Notes under the pieces: model-generated
The model's database searches: none
What the model was told of the DNA's origin: nothing
Seen by the model: the letters and a program-made list of their open reading frames with translations, nothing else
Position numbers and translations under genes: made by a program
Part shown: positions 61,285 to 64,000 of the stretch, in pieces
Numbering within the stretch: position 1 is the stretch's first letter
How the letters are laid out: the number at the start of each line of letters is the position of its first letter
Assembly: GCF_000005505.3 (NCBI RefSeq)
Contig: NC_016131.3
Location: forward strand, 15,583,501 to 15,647,500
Source: Brachypodium distachyon
Lineage: Eukaryota; Streptophyta; Magnoliopsida; Poales; Poaceae
Direction of reading: 5' to 3'
Length of the DNA: 64,000 nucleotides

Positions 61285-61680
61285 TACTAGCAAAAGAATC
61301 CGTGCGATGCTACGGAACAACGGAAAGTGTATCAAGCACGAGCCGGCGGAGGCTAAATCTGGATTGATTTCCATACTGAGATTGATACCGAGATTTTTTG
61401 TTTGGGTTCGGATTGATTTCCATACTGAGATGGATACGAAGAATTTTGGATTTCATGCTAAGGAGATTGATTTATTTTAGGACTGTTCGTATTATGTTGT
61501 GACAAATTTGGACCGTACGATAACTTTCGGTAAATCTAAATCGTAGAATTTCTGCTACTGAAATTGTGAATAAGGCGGGAGAAAAAGAAAATAAAGGACA
61601 ATGGCATATTGATTTTAATTTTAACGAAGTTGACCGACCAACGGCGCCCATCCATCACCACCGATTTCAATTTAATATAT
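61285..61680. repeat. Duplicated segment B, copy 2
   Basis: Counterpart of 56815-57350 in the same orientation, starting ACTAGCAAAAGAATCCGTGC. Shorter, and diverged in the middle. Confidence 0.6.
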
Positions 61681-62115
61681 TGTAATAGATTTATCATTCG
61701 ACATCAGCGTCCTGAGTTGTGGCTGTGATCGAGTGGGATTGCTTGGTCTGTTGCGTTATTGTTTTTCTGTTCAAAGAAATATTGGGAGTTGTGTTAATTG
61801 GTATAATGAAATTAGTTGAATTGGGGATGCTAATGCGGTGAATGTTTTGTTCTTTTCGCCATGGAGTTTGTGACGGCAAGGATGTTTCATCAATTTTTCC
61901 TCTTGCTCAATAGTTGATGAGGGTCGGCTATCAGGAAATTTAAAGCCTCAACCATTTGACATGCGGGCACGCTGAAAGTAGGGGTGGGCAACCAATCGAT
62001 CGTTTTCTTGCATTTTTACCATGTGACTGGGTTAAGATGTGGTTCACTGGTTCATTAAATGCAAGACCATTTCGTGCTTGGAGTTGAAGATGTCAGGTAG
62101 GAGTGGCTTCGGCAA

Positions 62116-62345
62116 CAGTCGTCATTGTGTCATGAGGAAAGAAAAACTGCACATCAGAATTCAGAATTGTCTTATACTTGTAAGTGTGCTGAAGGTCAGA
62201 AAGATCTTGGAGACAATGTACTTTCCTATTCCTTATCGTTTCATCATCAAACAGGAAACAAAAAATTTGAGTACCCAAAAGATAGAGAAACGGATGATTG
62301 ATGGATCTACAAGTTCCAGAATATATATTCCCCATGGAAGATAGA
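62116..62345. repeat. Duplicated segment A, copy 2
   Basis: Counterpart of 55314-55530 in the same orientation. It extends through TTCCCCATGGAAGATAGA, the point where the first copy is interrupted by a MITE. Confidence 0.8.
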
Positions 62346-63305
62346 GAAAACAGTAGCATGGAATTGACCAATAGCACAAGAATAGCAATAACATTATGAT
62401 TTCTGAAGAATACACAACACTCGTGCACAAGGCAGACAAGCTAACAGATTGCCGGTGAACGCTGAATGCATGCGCGCATGTATTGAAAGCAGTGTGTCAA
62501 CCAGGGAAAGAAGTGTGTGGGGGAAATGCCACTTGACATGTCCTCGACAACATGCATAATCGTGAGGGATGAGAGAAATAGCTTGTGGCGGCAAATAAGG
62601 GATTGCATATGGATGGATGTTCAAAATGCACATAAGGGATTGCGTATGGATGGATGTTCAAAATGCACATATATTACATAAAAGCCAATGGTAGCAACAA
62701 ACATGCCAGCCTGCCAGGAGCCCAGGGTAATATGATCATTGATCACATCTTGTTAAGAAGAGTTCTAGACCCAGTAGGCTAGTACCTTTATTATTATTCA
62801 TGTGATTTTGGAACATCAGACGCCACAGATTTCATGGTTATAATATTTGATGATACAGTAGCACAGAAGGAATCCAACCTGTTGTACGCAACTGTTTAAG
62901 CGCTGCCCTGAACCTGTGTCTCCGTTTCCAACGGAAAACAAGCACAGGCAAGGCTATCCAAAGCAACATATAACGTGCACAAGCTGTCGTTGGGCGATGT
63001 ACAACTTATTGCTCTTCAAGCTTTTTTGCTCTGGATCTTTGTTTAGCATACACGAGTTTCGAGAAACAAGAAATTCAGATATCAAAACGTAACCAACTAT
63101 TAAAGAAATAAGAAATTCAGTTTTCATTAAACACGGAAGCACTGCCGATAATAACACAGGTTCAGATCTTACATAGGCTAACTCGAGCACAACAGCTACC
63201 ACATATTTAGGGTCCAAAACATGAGTAGAGCACAACAGCTACCACATATTAAGGGTCCAAAAACATGAGTAACTTGGATTTTGATAGATGATAATTAATA
63301 GAAGA

Positions 63306-64000
63306 TCAAACCTGACTAGGTTCTTCTGAGTGTGTTATGGTTCCTTGATTGTCTGATATTAAACCATTTTCAGCTCTGCCCAGTTGCTCTTCCTCGTCCA
63401 CAGTAGTTTGTACTCTGTCGGGTGATAGAAAGGCAGGAAGACCACACTCCAACTTTTTGTCTGGGATCCAAGTTAGTGTCTCAAATCCAGATGGCATGAT
63501 AGTATTTTTGTAGTCACGTGGGGTCCTACACGCAATGAAATTTTTCTTCCAGGTATTAACTAGATAATCCAGGCAATAGTATGGGGACATGTATGTAGCA
63601 GTGTCAACTCCAATCTGACAGCAGACGGTAATGAAATGAGAGCACGGCTTGTGAAGTAGCTGCGGCTTGTTGCATGTACAGGTGGCAATTTTCTGAAATT
63701 TGGGTCCTTCAGACTTATTCATGCTGTGGATATATTCTGACTTCAGGTTAACTGTGACCTGCTTCTTTCCTGACTTGACCGTAAATTTCCGAGCTTTTTC
63801 CCCTCCAAGGACATTTCTATCATCGTTGTATGTGTAAGTCACGTCATGCATCTCAGCTTTCTGCATTTTGGAAATCATGTCATCCTGGACACGTTCAGAG
63901 AAGTTCATTAATGGGTTACCGATTGCTTTGTTTGCTGCAGCACTCCTCTTTTTGAAGTAGTCTACCAAGCGCAGGAATGTCACCTCCACTATCGCATTCA
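63306..64000 (-). CDS. MULE-derived protein with SWIM zinc finger, C-terminal part (runs off the edge)
   Basis: The frame is open from the window edge to the stop at 63306, at least 230 residues. It aligns along its length with the broken copy at 52341-54924 (AIVEVTFLRL, AANKAIGNP, MQKAEMHDVTYTY). It keeps a SWIM-type CxC...CxH finger (CTCNKPQLLHKPCSH) that the other copy has lost from its frame. The tail after the finger (TYMSPYYCLDYLVNTWKK, WIPDKKLECGLP) is shared by both. The transposase domain and start codon lie outside the window, so I cannot say whether the whole gene is intact or whether its catalytic residues are present. It may be the functional paralogue, domesticated or transposon-borne. 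Confidence 0.75.
   Translation of the reverse strand, partial: NAIVEVTFLRLVDYFKKRSAAANKAIGNPLMNFSERVQDDMISKMQKAEMHDVTYTYNDDRNVLGGEKARKFTVKSGKKQVTVNLKSEYIHSMNKSEGPKFQKIATCTCNKPQLLHKPCSHFITVCCQIGVDTATYMSPYYCLDYLVNTWKKNFIACRTPRDYKNTIMPSGFETLTWIPDKKLECGLPAFLSPDRVQTTVDEEEQLGRAENGLISDNQGTITHSEEPSQV

Larger units (their letters stand above)
60352..63305. other. Accessory spacer at the right side
   Basis: Contains an hAT-type MITE, segment B copy 2, segment A copy 2 and, from about 63000, the 3' flank of the second MULE-derived gene. No gene supported. Confidence 0.5.

Noticed and set aside
1..64000. CRISPR arrays, bacterial operons or prophage
   Set aside because: The gene structure is plant nuclear throughout; no spaced direct repeats or prokaryotic features were seen.

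Overview
The window is nuclear DNA of a grass, most likely a pooid with a fairly compact genome (Brachypodium-like density; the species cannot be proved from 64 kb). The evidence is plant intron-exon structure with GC-rich first exons, Stowaway MITEs with CTCCCTCCG ends, a long LTR element, and a gene set I recall from rice chromosome 7: a BLE2-like gene, DEAD-box helicase RH57 and a CYP734A P450. Those rice positions are from memory and need a synteny check. For each intact gene I placed introns by hand from GT/AG (or GC/AG) borders and checked that the exon phases add up.

Layout. 0.15-3.85 kb (-): BLE2-like membrane/armadillo protein. 4.1-9.0 kb (-): decayed F-box/LRR genes, one split by a retroposon, with a second retroposon just upstream. 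11.9-15.3 kb (-): RH57. 15.8-19.7 kb (+): SP1-type chloroplast outer-envelope RING E3 ligase, divergent from RH57. 20.7-22.8 kb (+): Myb/SANT-like protein with four 24-residue repeats. 23.7-24.0 kb (-): small COX7a-like mitochondrial protein. 26.3-26.5 kb (+): orphan exon-like fragment. 27.4-28.8 kb (-): BSD-domain protein. 29.3-32.5 kb: solo LTR with a GATTC target duplication. 33.2-37.9 kb (+): Tim44/mL45-like mitochondrial protein, 12 exons. 38-42 kb: spacer with a long inverted-repeat element. 42.2-45.4 kb (+): CYP734A-type brassinosteroid-inactivating P450. 46.0-51.1 kb (-): MO25-like scaffold, 11 exons, with a retroposon in intron 1. 52-64 kb: an accessory block with a broken MULE-transposase-derived gene, a broken F-box/LRR gene, duplicated non-coding segments, MITEs, and the C-terminal part of a second MULE-derived gene running off the right edge.

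The intact genes are mostly housekeeping: ribosome biogenesis, plastid import control, mitochondrial function and kinase scaffolding. They do not form a functional cluster. One possible thematic link is brassinosteroid biology: BLE2-like and CYP734A lie about 40 kb apart. I found no clear new biological system. The best leads are the pattern of target-site-duplicated retroposons with gene-like GC-rich bodies, the repeat-bearing Myb/SANT protein, the orphan exon and the duplicated MULE-derived genes.
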